Source: Terrirhizobium terrae
GTDB taxonomy: Bacteria; Pseudomonadota; Alphaproteobacteria; Rhizobiales; Rhizobiaceae
Length of the DNA stretch: 64,000 bases
NCBI RefSeq assembly: GCF_030323265.1
Contig: NZ_CP104992.1
Span: 744,001 to 808,000, forward strand
Direction of reading: 5' to 3'
Both the position numbers and the translations under genes were made by a program. The notes beneath the pieces were generated by a model. That model was given only the letters and a program-made list of their open reading frames with translations, searched no databases and was not told where the DNA came from. This document shows, one piece after another, positions 18,398-27,324 of the stretch. Position 1 is the stretch's first letter. Each line of letters opens with the position of its first letter.

Positions 18398-20137
18398 TCA
18401 GTTGATCGCCGGCTCGGGCACCTTGGCGCCGAACTCGGTCTTCAGGAAATCGAAATCGCAGCCCTTGTCGGCCTGCTCGATATGCTTTGAGAACATGAAG
18501 CCGTAGCCGCGCTCATAGCGTGGCTCGGGCGCCACCCATGCCGCCTTGCGCGCTGACAGTTCCTCCTCCGACACCAGCATATTGAGGCTGCGAGCGGGGA
18601 TATCGAGCTCCACCATGTCACCGGTCTTCAAGAGCGCCAGCGGCCCGCCGACGAACGCTTCCGGCGAGGCATGCAGCACGCAGGCGCCGAAACTGGTGCC
18701 CGACATCCGGGCATCGGAAATCCGCACCATGTCGCGAAGACCGAGTTTCAATAGCGCCTTCGGCATGGGGATCATGCCCCATTCCGGCATGCCCGGCCCG
18801 CCCTGCGGCCCGGCATTGCGCAGCACCAGCACCGTTTCCGGCGTCATCGGATAATCGGGATCGTCGATGATCTTTTTCAGCTCCGGATAGCTGTCGGCCA
18901 CCAACGCCGGGCCGGTGTGCCTGTGGAATTTCGGATCGCAGGCCGCCGGCTTGATGACCGCACCATCCGGGCAGAGATTGCCCTTCAGCACGGCCAGCGA
19001 CCCCTCGTGATAGACGGGGTTGGAAAGCGGCCGGATAACATCCTCGTTCCAGATCTTCACGTCCTCCACCCCGTCCGTCAGCGGCTTGCCGGTGACGGTG
19101 ATCGCACTTGGATCAAGCTTGTCACCAAGCTGTTTCATCAGCGCGCGAAGCCCACCCGCATAGAAGAAATCCTCCATCAGATAGGTCGTGCCCGAAGGAC
19201 GTATGTTGGCGATGACCGGCGTCGTGCGGCCGATGCGATCGAGATCGTCGAGTTCCAGCGGCACACCGGCGCGACGCGCCATGGCGATCAGGTGAATGAT
19301 CGCATTGGTCGAACAGCCCGTCGCCATCGCCACCGTCACCGCATTGTTGACGGCAGCCTGCGTGATCACCTTGTCCGGTGTCAGGTCTTCCCACACCATC
19401 TCGACGATCCGCCGGCCGCAGGTGGCCGACATGCGCTGGTGGTTGGCATCGGCCGCCGGGATCGACGAGGCATTCGGCAGCGTCAGCCCCATCGCCTCGG
19501 CAATCGCCGTCATGGTCGAAGCGGTGCCCATGGTCATGCAGTGACCGTAGCTGCGGGCGATGCCGCCCTCGATGCCCTGCCACTCCTCCTTGGAAATCGT
19601 CCCGGCCCGCCGCTCGTCCCAGTATTTGAACCCGTCGGTACCGGAGCCCAACGCCTTGCCGGCATAATTGCCGCGCAGCATCGGCCCGGCTGGAAGGTAA
19701 ATGAAAGGAATACCCATCGACACGGCGCCCATGACGAGGCCCGGCGTGGTCTTGTCGCAACCGCCCATCAGCACCGCCCCGTCGATCGGATGAGAGCGAA
19801 GCAGTTCCTCCGTCTCCATCGCCAGCATGTTGCGATAGAGCATGGTCGTCGGCTTGACGAAGTTTTCCGACAGCGACAGCGCCGGCAGTTCCATCGGGAA
19901 CCCGCCCGCCTGCAGGACGCCGCGCTTCACCCATTCCGCCCGCTCGCGAAAATGCATGTGGCAGGGCTGCGCATCCGACCATGTGTTGATGATCGCAATG
20001 ATCGGCCGGCCTTCCCAATCTTCTGGCGCATAGCCCATCTGCATGGTGCGCGACCGATGACCGAACGACCGCTGGTCGTCCGGCATCATCCAGCGCGCCG
20101 AGCGCAGTTCCTCGTAAGTCTTTTTCTTGTCTGCCAT
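18398..20137 (-). CDS. IlvD/Edd family sugar-acid dehydratase
   Basis: A protein of 579 residues, usual for the IlvD/Edd family. Iron-sulfur ligand cysteines are visible in D-A-Q-P-C-H, M-G-G-C-D-K-T-T-P-G and S-A-T-C-G-R. Neighbours are sugar-acid genes rather than branched-chain amino acid genes, and the sequence style (A-P-E-D-W-E-G-R-P) resembles L-arabonate/D-xylonate dehydratases. It would remove water from an aldonic or aldaric acid to give a 2-keto-3-deoxy acid. The precise substrate is not determined. Confidence 0.88.
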   Translation of the reverse strand: MADKKKTYEELRSARWMMPDDQRSFGHRSRTMQMGYAPEDWEGRPIIAIINTWSDAQPCHMHFRERAEWVKRGVLQAGGFPMELPALSLSENFVKPTTMLYRNMLAMETEELLRSHPIDGAVLMGGCDKTTPGLVMGAVSMGIPFIYLPAGPMLRGNYAGKALGSGTDGFKYWDERRAGTISKEEWQGIEGGIARSYGHCMTMGTASTMTAIAEAMGLTLPNASSIPAADANHQRMSATCGRRIVEMVWEDLTPDKVITQAAVNNAVTVAMATGCSTNAIIHLIAMARRAGVPLELDDLDRIGRTTPVIANIRPSGTTYLMEDFFYAGGLRALMKQLGDKLDPSAITVTGKPLTDGVEDVKIWNEDVIRPLSNPVYHEGSLAVLKGNLCPDGAVIKPAACDPKFHRHTGPALVADSYPELKKIIDDPDYPMTPETVLVLRNAGPQGGPGMPEWGMIPMPKALLKLGLRDMVRISDARMSGTSFGACVLHASPEAFVGGPLALLKTGDMVELDIPARSLNMLVSEEELSARKAAWVAPEPRYERGYGFMFSKHIEQADKGCDFDFLKTEFGAKVPEPAIN

Positions 20138-20185
20138 TCCAAACTCCCGTGCCTTGCAGCACTCCTGCGGGATCGAGATGATCCG

Positions 20186-21691
20186 TTATTCCGTGAAAGC
20201 TTCTTCGCGTTTGCGGCTGATGCTCGGCGACAGCACGAGCGCTAGAACCACGACGGCAAAGATCAGCAGCGACAGGCTGAGTGGGCTGCGTACGAAGATC
20301 GACGGATCGCCCTGGCTGATCAGCATGGCGCGGCGCAAATTCTCCTCCAGCATCGGCCCCAGAATGAAGCCGAGCAGAAGCGGCGCCGGCTCGAAGCGCA
20401 TCTTCGAGAGCGCGAAGCCGACGACGCTGAAACCCGCCATGACGAAGACATCGAAGACGCTGTTGTTGATGCTGTAGGCGCCGATGCAGCAGAAACCGAT
20501 GATCGCCGGAAACAGCAGGTGGTAAGGCACCGTCAGCATCCGCACCCACAGCCCGATCAGGGGCAGGTTGAGAATGACGAGCATCAGATTGCCGGACCAC
20601 ATGGAGACGATCATGCCCCAGAACAGATCCGGCTCGTCGGTGATCACATTCGGCCCGGGCGTGATGCCCTGAATGATCATCGCGCCCACCATCAGCGCCA
20701 TCACCGGGTTGCCGGGAATGCCGAGCGTCAGCATAGGGATGAACGAGGTCTGCGCACCGGCATTGTTGGCGGATTCCGGTGCGGCAACCCCTTCGATCGC
20801 GCCCTTGCCGAATTCGGCGCGGTTGGGCGAGATGCGCTTTTCCATTGCATAGGACGCGAAGGATGCAAGCATCGCTCCGCCGCCCGGCAGCACGCCGAGG
20901 AAGGAGCCGAGTGCCGTGCCGCGCAGGACAGGCGCAATGATCCGCTTGAAATCGTCCTTCGTCAGCATCAGCCCGGTGACACGCTTGACGCCGACCGAGC
21001 GCTCCTGCTCGTTTTCAAGATTGCGCAGGATCTCGCAGATCCCGAAGATGCCCATGCTGACAGCAACGAAATTCAGGCCGTCATAGAGTTCGGGGATGTC
21101 GAAGACATAGCGCGGTGTGCCGCTCTCGACGTCCGTGCCGACCGTGCCGAGGATCAGACCGAAGACGATCATCGCAAAGGCCTTGAGCAGCGATCCGCTG
21201 GCGAGCGCGACCGAAGCGACGAGCCCCAGCACCATCAGCGAGAAATATTCCGCAGGACCGAAATTGAGCGCGACCGCAGCAAGCGGCGGAGCCGCAACGG
21301 CAAGCAGGATCGTCGCGACGGTGCCGGCAAAGAAGGAGCCAAGCGCGGCCGTCGCAAGTGCTGCGCCGGCGCGCCCATGGCGCGCCATCTGGTAGCCGTC
21401 GATCGCGGTGACGACGGACGAGCTTTCACCCGGCAGATTGATGAGAACGGCTGTGGTCGAGCCGCCATATTGCGCGCCGTAGAAAATGCCGGCCAGCATG
21501 ATGAGCGCCGATTCCGGCGGCAGGCCGAATGTGATCGGCAAGAGCATGGCGATGGTGGCCGTCGGCCCAAGCCCCGGCAGGACGCCGATCGCCGTACCGA
21601 GAAGACAGCCGATAAAGCCGTAAAGCAGGTTCATCGGCAGGAAGGCGGTCGAGGCACCGAGCCAGAGGTTAGCGAAAATGTCCATATGCAA
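20186..21691 (-). CDS. tctA: tripartite tricarboxylate transporter, large membrane subunit TctA
   Basis: A protein of 501 residues with about eleven to twelve hydrophobic segments and the TctA signature [13 protein letters not shown] near residues 36-48. A second conserved [10 protein letters not shown] motif follows at about residue 72. It forms the channel of the TTT importer with TctB and the periplasmic TctC, both encoded just upstream. The start could be two codons further in, at a second ATG. Confidence 0.92.
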   Translation of the reverse strand: MHMDIFANLWLGASTAFLPMNLLYGFIGCLLGTAIGVLPGLGPTATIAMLLPITFGLPPESALIMLAGIFYGAQYGGSTTAVLINLPGESSSVVTAIDGYQMARHGRAGAALATAALGSFFAGTVATILLAVAAPPLAAVALNFGPAEYFSLMVLGLVASVALASGSLLKAFAMIVFGLILGTVGTDVESGTPRYVFDIPELYDGLNFVAVSMGIFGICEILRNLENEQERSVGVKRVTGLMLTKDDFKRIIAPVLRGTALGSFLGVLPGGGAMLASFASYAMEKRISPNRAEFGKGAIEGVAAPESANNAGAQTSFIPMLTLGIPGNPVMALMVGAMIIQGITPGPNVITDEPDLFWGMIVSMWSGNLMLVILNLPLIGLWVRMLTVPYHLLFPAIIGFCCIGAYSINNSVFDVFVMAGFSVVGFALSKMRFEPAPLLLGFILGPMLEENLRRAMLISQGDPSIFVRSPLSLSLLIFAVVVLALVLSPSISRKREEAFTE

Positions 21692-21737
21692 TCCAATCCG
21701 GTTTCGTCGGCTGGCCCGAAGAGGCTAGATGCTGGCG

Positions 21738-22217
21738 TTAGAAGAGGTCGCCGATAAAGGGGATCCAGGGTCCGAAGGCTGAGACGGGAAGCGACAGAAG
21801 CTTCGTGAACAGCAGCACGGAACAGACCGCGAGAAACAGTCCGAGCAGGATCGAATGACGCCAGCTGGCATAGCGGCTGGCGGTCGCCACCCCGACGATG
21901 AGCAGGAACATGGTGGGCGCCAGGCCGAGCCCCGCAAGCAGGAGGCCGAAGCAGATAGGCGCCAGGATCACCAGAAAATAGGCCTTCCAGTTCCAGGCTT
22001 CCGGCTCGCCCTCCTCGGCATCGATAATCAACGACTGCACGATGATCAGCGCACCGATCACCATCAGAAGCAGGCTCAGCATTGTCGGGAAGTAACCCGG
22101 GCCCATCTGGAAGGAGTTGCCGACGTCCAGTTCACGGCCGAACCAGATGAACAGGAGGCCGACACAGATCATCGTCACGCCGCCGACGAAGTCGCGGCCG
22201 TTTCTAATTTTCAGCAT
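21738..22217 (-). CDS. tctB: tripartite tricarboxylate transporter, small membrane subunit TctB
   Basis: A protein of 159 residues with four hydrophobic segments and the G-P-G-Y-F-P motif near residue 40 that is typical of TctB. It lies between tctC and tctA in the usual TTT order. Confidence 0.88.
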   Translation of the reverse strand: MLKIRNGRDFVGGVTMICVGLLFIWFGRELDVGNSFQMGPGYFPTMLSLLLMVIGALIIVQSLIIDAEEGEPEAWNWKAYFLVILAPICFGLLLAGLGLAPTMFLLIVGVATASRYASWRHSILLGLFLAVCSVLLFTKLLSLPVSAFGPWIPFIGDLF

Positions 22218-22244
22218 GGCATGATACTCGCGTGTGAAAGATGT

Positions 22245-22271
22245 GCCGGCCGGGCATCAGATCCGGCCGGC
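22245..22271 (-). terminator. hairpin between tctC and tctB
   Basis: A perfect 9-bp GC-only inverted repeat (22245-22253 with 22263-22271) has a 9-base loop, 9 bases after the tctC stop. No T-tract follows. As with the other binding-protein gene in this window, it would favour excess binding protein over membrane subunits. Confidence 0.5.
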
Positions 22272-22279
22272 AGATTGCC

Positions 22280-23260
22280 TCACTGCAGCGGCACGTTGGC
22301 GGCCTTGATGACCTCGGCCCACTTTGCCGTTTCCTTGTCGATGAAGGCTTGGAACTCGGCGGACGTATTGCCGACCGGCGTTACGCCCATCGCCTTGAGC
22401 TTTTCCTGCATCGCCGGCTCGGCGATGATCGCCTGCACTTCCTTCGAGAGCTTTTCGACGATTTCCGGTGGCGTGCCGGGAGGAGCGAAGAGACCGTGCC
22501 ACGAGGTTGCCTCGAAGCCGGGAATGACGCTCGCCATCGTCGGCACGTCGGGCAGCAGATCGGCCTTTTCCAGGCTTGTCACGGCAAGCGCCTTGACCTT
22601 ACCGGCCTTCACCTGCTGGGCGGCGGTCGGAATGTTGTCGAACATCATGTCGACGTGGCCGGCCACGACATCGAGGATCGCCTGACTGCTGCCCTTGTAG
22701 GGCACATGGGTGATCTTGATGCCGGTTTTGGTGGCCAGAAGCTCGCCTGCCAGATGGATGGATGTCCCGACGCCCGAGGACGCATAGGTATGCTTGCCCG
22801 GCTCCGTCTTGAGGAACGCGATTAGTTCCTCGACATTGTTCGCCTTGATCTTGTCCGGGTTGACGACCAGCACGTTGGGCAGGCTGGCAATCAGCGAGAT
22901 CGGCGCGAAGCCCTTTTCCTTGTCGTAGGGAAGCTTCTGATAGAGCGTCTGGTTGATTGCATTGGAGCTGACCGTGCCCATGCCGATCGTGTAGCCGTCC
23001 GGCTTCGAGCGAGCGAGGTCGCCGAGGCCGATATTGCCGCCGGCACCGGGCTTGTTTTCAACGATGAAGCGCTGGCCGAGCCGCTTGTCGAGCTCCTCGG
23101 CCACAAGGCGGCCGAACGTATCGGTATTACCGCCTGCCGCGAACGGCACGACAACGGTTACGGTCTTGGATGGATAGTCATCGGCGCGGGCAGGCTGCAG
23201 GCCCGCCACGCACATGACGGCCGAAACGGCCGCGATTGTCGTAAATCGCTTGAGGTACAT
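22280..23260 (-). CDS. tctC: tripartite tricarboxylate transporter substrate-binding protein (TctC/Bug family)
   Basis: A protein of 326 residues. The ATG at 23260 has a strong GGAGGAAG ribosome site, so I prefer it to an in-frame start 14 codons upstream. A signal peptide ends near residue 26 (P-A-R-A). Bug-family features follow: V-V-P-F-A-A-G-G near residue 39, the V-x-N-K-P-G-A-G-G-N-I-G loop near residue 70 and V-P-Y-K-G near residue 180. It leads the operon tctC-tctB-tctA-ilvD-type-rraA-type. Aldarate or another sugar acid is the likely ligand given the talarate/galactarate dehydratase nearby. Confidence 0.92.
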   Translation of the reverse strand: MYLKRFTTIAAVSAVMCVAGLQPARADDYPSKTVTVVVPFAAGGNTDTFGRLVAEELDKRLGQRFIVENKPGAGGNIGLGDLARSKPDGYTIGMGTVSSNAINQTLYQKLPYDKEKGFAPISLIASLPNVLVVNPDKIKANNVEELIAFLKTEPGKHTYASSGVGTSIHLAGELLATKTGIKITHVPYKGSSQAILDVVAGHVDMMFDNIPTAAQQVKAGKVKALAVTSLEKADLLPDVPTMASVIPGFEATSWHGLFAPPGTPPEIVEKLSKEVQAIIAEPAMQEKLKAMGVTPVGNTSAEFQAFIDKETAKWAEVIKAANVPLQ

Positions 23261-23332
23261 AAATCTTCCTCCACTTGTCCGGCCCCAGGCCAGCATCACC
23301 AACCCACCCTTCGAACCCTCCTGAACGAAGAA

Positions 23333-23348
23333 ATGGAAGCGCTTTCAT
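23333..23348. promoter_or_regulatory. LacI-family operator upstream of tctC
   Basis: A 16-bp near-perfect palindrome with the LacI/GntR-type core AAGCGCTT. It overlaps the probable -10 box of the tctC promoter and faces a divergent LacI-family gene, which is the natural regulator. Confidence 0.65.
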
Positions 23349-23374
23349 TTTAGCCTCTAATTCTCTTGCCGCAA
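23347..23374 (-). promoter_or_regulatory. sigma70-type promoter for the tctC operon
   Basis: On the minus strand TTGCGG (23369-23374) and TAAAAT (23347-23352) are spaced by 16 bases. The -10 box shares two bases with the LacI-type operator, so a bound repressor would block polymerase. Confidence 0.5.
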
Positions 23375-23459
23375 CCGCAGGAGGGAAAAATTAAATCAAT
23401 AAAAATCAATTACTTGAGAATAATTCAACAAATCACTTCATCAAAGCACTTGATTACAT

Positions 23460-23486
23460 TCAAAATGAAAGCGTAACTCATTTTGA
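23460..23486. promoter_or_regulatory. inverted repeat before the LacI-family gene
   Basis: Perfect 9-bp arms TCAAAATGA and TCATTTTGA are separated by 9 bases. The second arm ends 12 bases before the start codon. It also includes a GAAAGCG half-site resembling the operator at 23333-23348. Autoregulation is likely. Confidence 0.45.
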
Positions 23487-23498
23487 TAGGAAGGCGAT

Positions 23499-24518
23499 AT
23501 GGCTGACAGCGACCGGAACCACCTTATATCATCGAGCGGCCCGGTCACCCTGGCCGATATCGCGAAGCTGGCCGGCGTTTCGCCGGTCACGGTGTCGCGC
23601 GCCATAAACACGCCGGCGCTCGTCAAGCCGCGTACACTGGAAGCGATTGAAAAGGTCATCGCGAGAACTGGCTACGTGCCCAACCTTCTCGCAGGCGGAC
23701 TGGCATCGAGACGGACGAGACTGATCGCCGCCATCGTGCCCTCTGTTTCAAGCACGATCTTTGCCGAGACCATTGAAGGATTGAACGCCGAACTCGTCTC
23801 TGCGGGCTACCAGCTTCTACTCGGCCTTTCCGGCTACGATCCCGGCCGCGAACTGGAGCTGACCCGCGCCATCCTGGCGCGTCGCCCTGACGGGATCATC
23901 CTGACAGGGATTACGCATCTGAAGGAAACGCGGGCCATGTTGACGGGCGCAGGCCTGCCCATCGTCGAAATATGGGATTCGACGCCCTCCCCGCTCGATA
24001 CCGCAGTTGGCTTCTCGCATAGCGCCGTCGGGGCACTGGTCGCCGAGCATCTGTTGATCAGGGGTACGATCGCTACGCTCAGGTCGGAGCCAATGATCCA
24101 CGTGCCGTCCAGCGCCGTGATGGCTTTATCGGGCGTTTGAAAGGAATTGCCGAGGTCGAACTACCGGCGCTGGAAATGAACTCGCCGTCGACATTCCGAG
24201 ATGGCCGTCTGGCCATGGCGCAGCTTCTCGATAGCGGAAGTGGCACGCTTGGCGTGTTCTGTTCCTCGGACGTGGTCGCGCATGGCGCGTTGGCCGAAGC
24301 CAATTCCCGTGGCTGCAGCATGCCGGATGATCTGGCGATCATCGGCTTCGGCGATTTCGACTTCACGCCGCACACATCCCCCGCTCACGACGGTGCGCAT
24401 CGATCGCCGCGAGATCGGCACGAAGGCCGCAAGGTCGATCCTCAGAAAGCTCGCCGGTGAGGATGTGGAGCAGATGATCGATATCGGCTTCCACATCGTA
24501 GCCCGCGGCACGGCGTAG
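23499..24518 (+). CDS. LacI family transcriptional regulator, GntR-like (two frame breaks)
   Basis: About 339 residues from ATG 23499 with an AGGAAGG ribosome site. The N-terminal helix-turn-helix reads L-A-D-I-A-K-L-A-G-V-S-P-V-T-V-S-R-A, followed by the hinge and a periplasmic-binding-like sensor domain. Two breaks occur: at 24061-24064, where one more G restores R-G-Y-D-R-Y-A, and at 24378-24382, where one C too many is removed to read T-S-P-L-T-T-V-R. The family is close to gluconate-type repressors. It is divergent from the tctCBA operon and adjacent to the talarate/galactarate dehydratase gene, so it probably senses an aldarate or its breakdown product. Confidence 0.8.
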
Positions 24519-24521
24519 ATT

Positions 24522-25694
24522 TCAAGGCCGCTTGCCGAACTCCGCCGTTGCCCGCGTCCAGTGGCCAGCCTGTTCGGAAAGGGTGATGCCAAGTCCGGGG
24601 CGTGTCGGCACGATCATGCGGCCATCCTTGATCTCAAGCCGCTCGTTGAACAGCGGATCCAGCCAGTCGAAATGCTCGACCCATGGCTCCAGCTCATAGG
24701 CTGCAGCCAGATGCAGGTGGATTTCCATGGCGAAATGCGGCGCGAGTTGCAGCTTCTTCGCTTCCGCCAGCGCGCATATCTTCAAAAACTGCGTGATGCC
24801 GCCGACGCGCGGCGCATCCGGCTGGATGAAATCGACCGAATTGTTCTGGATCAGCGCGATATGCTCCAGAACGCTTGCCAGCATCTCGCCGGTCGCAATC
24901 GGCGTATCGAGCTGAGCTGCCAGCGCCGCATGCCCCTCGACGTCATAGGCGTCGAGCGGCTCCTCGATCCAGGTCAGGTTATAGGGCTCCATCAGCCTGC
25001 CGAAACGCATGGCGCTGGGGCGATCCCATTGCTGGTTGGCGTCGACCATCATGGCAGCACGGCCGCCGATTTTATCATGCACGGCCGCGACGCGCTTGAG
25101 ATCGACCGCCATGTCGGGCTGCCCGACCTTGATCTTGATGCCGCCGATGCCGGCCGCGATCGACTGCTCGACATTGTCGAGAACCTCCTCGATCGGCGAG
25201 GACAGGAAGCCGCCGGACGTATTGTAGCACTGCACGCTATCGCGATGGGCGCCGAGCAGCTTGGCAAGCGGCAGGCCGGCGCGTTTGGCCTTGAGATCCC
25301 ACAGCGCCACATCGAAAGCCGCGATCGCCTGGACGGCGAGACCACTGCGCCCGACCGAAGCCCCTGCCCAGCAGAGCTTGTTCCACAATTTGCCGATATC
25401 GTTCGGATCTTCACCGATCAGCACATTGGCGATTTCCTTGGCGTGCTCGTACTGCCCCGGGCCGCCGGCGCGCTTGGAATAGCTGAAGCCGATGCCGCTA
25501 TGACCGTCCTTGGTTTCGATCTCGGCGAAAAGGAATGCTACTTCCGTTAGTGGCTTCTGCCGCCCGGTCAGCACCTTTGCGTCGCTGATGGGCGTCTTCA
25601 ACGGCAGAAAGATCGATGACAGCTTGACCCAGGCAATGCTGTCTCCGATGCCGCTCTGATGCTGGGAGGCTGTGGTTTTCGAGCGCGTGTCCAT
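24522..25694 (-). CDS. L-talarate/galactarate dehydratase (enolase superfamily)
   Basis: A protein of 390 residues of the mandelate racemase subgroup. It closely follows, in pattern and length, the Salmonella talarate/galactarate dehydratase as I remember it (V-L-T-G-R-Q-K-P-L-T-E-V-A, S-Y-S-K-R-A-G-G). Catalytic features are K-I-K-V-G (the KxK bases), V-D-A-N-Q, I-E-E-P and T-G-E-M (metal ligands) and A-P-H-F (general His). It would convert galactarate or L-talarate to 5-keto-4-deoxy-glucarate. The stop lies 3 bases from the convergent LacI gene. Confidence 0.88.
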   Translation of the reverse strand: MDTRSKTTASQHQSGIGDSIAWVKLSSIFLPLKTPISDAKVLTGRQKPLTEVAFLFAEIETKDGHSGIGFSYSKRAGGPGQYEHAKEIANVLIGEDPNDIGKLWNKLCWAGASVGRSGLAVQAIAAFDVALWDLKAKRAGLPLAKLLGAHRDSVQCYNTSGGFLSSPIEEVLDNVEQSIAAGIGGIKIKVGQPDMAVDLKRVAAVHDKIGGRAAMMVDANQQWDRPSAMRFGRLMEPYNLTWIEEPLDAYDVEGHAALAAQLDTPIATGEMLASVLEHIALIQNNSVDFIQPDAPRVGGITQFLKICALAEAKKLQLAPHFAMEIHLHLAAAYELEPWVEHFDWLDPLFNERLEIKDGRMIVPTRPGLGITLSEQAGHWTRATAEFGKRP

Positions 25695-25798
25695 TCGCTT
25701 CCTGCCTGTCGATGTTTCCTCTGGCCTTGACTGATACGGCGTCGATCAATTTAAGTCCAAATCGATTATTGACGACAATCTATACAGGATTTGAATGG

Positions 25799-26690
25799 AT
25801 GCTGGACCTAGGTCAGGTAAGGTCATTCGTGGTTGTGGCGACCGAGCTGAACTTCAGCCGTGCCGCCAGACGCCTGAACATCACCCAGCCTCCGCTCAGC
25901 CGGCAGATCAAGCTGCTGGAGCAGGAACTGGATGTCACGCTGCTGGAAAGAACCAGCCGGCGGGTTGTCCTCACGCCGGCCGGCCTCGCATTCCTCGCGG
26001 AAGCACAGAAGCTCCTGGACCAGAGCAATGCGGCGATCGTTGCGACAAGGCGCACCGCCCGCGGCAATGCCGGATCGGTCAAGATCGCCTTCGTCGGCGC
26101 CACGACCTACAATTTTCTGCCAAAGCTGATCATCAGGGCGAGGACCCTTGCGCCTCAGATCGAACTGGAGCTGGTCCAGATGGAAACCGCCGAGCAGTTG
26201 CAGGCCATCAACGCCGGCGATGTCGACCTCGGCCTGTCACGTCCGCTCAGTGGCCCGCACCATCTGGAAAGCATGTCCGTCGCCCGGGAACCGATGATGC
26301 TCGCCATTCCCCGCGCCCATCCACTCGCCGCAAAGCGCCGACCATCGCTTGAGATGCTCGACGGCGAACCCTTCATCATGTTTTCCCCGCAGGCGCGTTA
26401 CCTGCATGAGAAACTGACAAAGCTGATGGTAAACAGGACGATCACGCCGCGGGTCGTGCAGCACATGACGCATTCGCAGGCGATACTTTCGTTGGTCAGC
26501 GCGGGCATTGGCCTGGCGATCGTACCGGCAGGCACCCAGAACGCATGCTTCTGACGACATCGTATTTCGCCCGATGGATATTCAGGATGAATGTGTTGCA
26601 GAGCTTCACGCCATCTGGAGCCCGGACAACCGAAACTCGCTTCTACCGGAAATGCGCAGGATCGCTGCCGGCACCATGCCCGATCAGTGA
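25799..26690 (+). CDS. LysR family transcriptional regulator (one frame break)
   Basis: About 296 residues from ATG 25799 (M-L-D-L-G-Q-V-R-S-F). The N-terminal helix-turn-helix with L-N-F-S-R-A-A-R-R-L-N-I-T-Q-P-P-L-S is typical. The frame breaks at about 26547-26552, where one T too many is read; removing it gives S-D-D-I-V-F-R-P and the natural C terminus. It is divergent from the talarate/galactarate dehydratase gene across 104 bases, the classic LysR arrangement. A TCAAT-N17-ATTGA dyad lies at 25746-25772 in that gap. Confidence 0.8.
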
Positions 26691-26707
26691 CCCGGCACTC
26701 ACCGCCC

Positions 26708-27301
26708 TCAGGCCACCGGCCGCGCGATGGCGACAACAAAAGGTCGGCCGTTATAGGTTTCCCTGGTCAGCCGAACATCAATTCGCGTCATCGAACGGAT
26801 GCCGCCGCCGTTGACGGCAAGCCCCCTGCCGATGGCACGCCCGACATCGATGCCGAAATCGATGGGCTTTCCTCTCGGCGCGGTACGCAACCAGTTGCTG
26901 ACCATCGCGCTCCTGATTCGCAGTGCCAGGGCCAGCGACCGCTCGGCGATCAGCAGATTTTCAAAGGTTGACGTAAAGCGCCCGGCATCTGCCGCTCCAG
27001 CAGCACCATCCGGCCGACGCAGCATTTTATCGCCCAGGCCGATCGGACAAATACCCAGTTTGACGCCGGAAAATACCTCGTGCTTCATCAATTCGGGGCG
27101 CCCGGCCGTCACGGCAGAGACGCGCACTGCCCCGGCAAAGGCAGCCCCGGCGATCGGCACCATGATATCCGGCAATCGGATCACGGACTGCGATACCGCT
27201 TCGCCACCGGCCGTCTCTCCGGCGAACACCGCGAGAAGCTGCGGTAGCGACAGCACGACACGAAGCCCGTCATTACCTCCTGTTCGTGCCGCAGCGATCA
27301 T
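26708..27301 (-). CDS. Hcp-linked RNase A-like toxin family protein (candidate T6SS effector)
   Basis: A protein of 197 residues. Residues 12-29 (G-L-R-V-V-L-S-L-P-Q-L-L-A-V) match the opening of polymorphic-toxin proteins I recall with C-terminal bacterial RNase A (CdiA-CT type) domains. Residues 110-195 fit that domain: S-T-F-E near 111, A-E-R near 119, S-N-W-L-R at 135, G-R-A-I-G-R-G at 154, R-I-D-V-R-L at 173, then a closing strand. Key residues differ: the expected T-x-Y/F before the final proline reads A-I-A-R-P, and no G-G-H-T..H-V-G motif is visible. It lies in the tssH-hcp operon, so it may be a diverged or inactivated effector. This rests on remembered family patterns. Confidence 0.55.
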   Translation of the reverse strand: MIAAARTGGNDGLRVVLSLPQLLAVFAGETAGGEAVSQSVIRLPDIMVPIAGAAFAGAVRVSAVTAGRPELMKHEVFSGVKLGICPIGLGDKMLRRPDGAAGAADAGRFTSTFENLLIAERSLALALRIRSAMVSNWLRTAPRGKPIDFGIDVGRAIGRGLAVNGGGIRSMTRIDVRLTRETYNGRPFVVAIARPVA

Positions 27302-27324
27302 GGTGATGCCCTCTGCTGAAAGCC

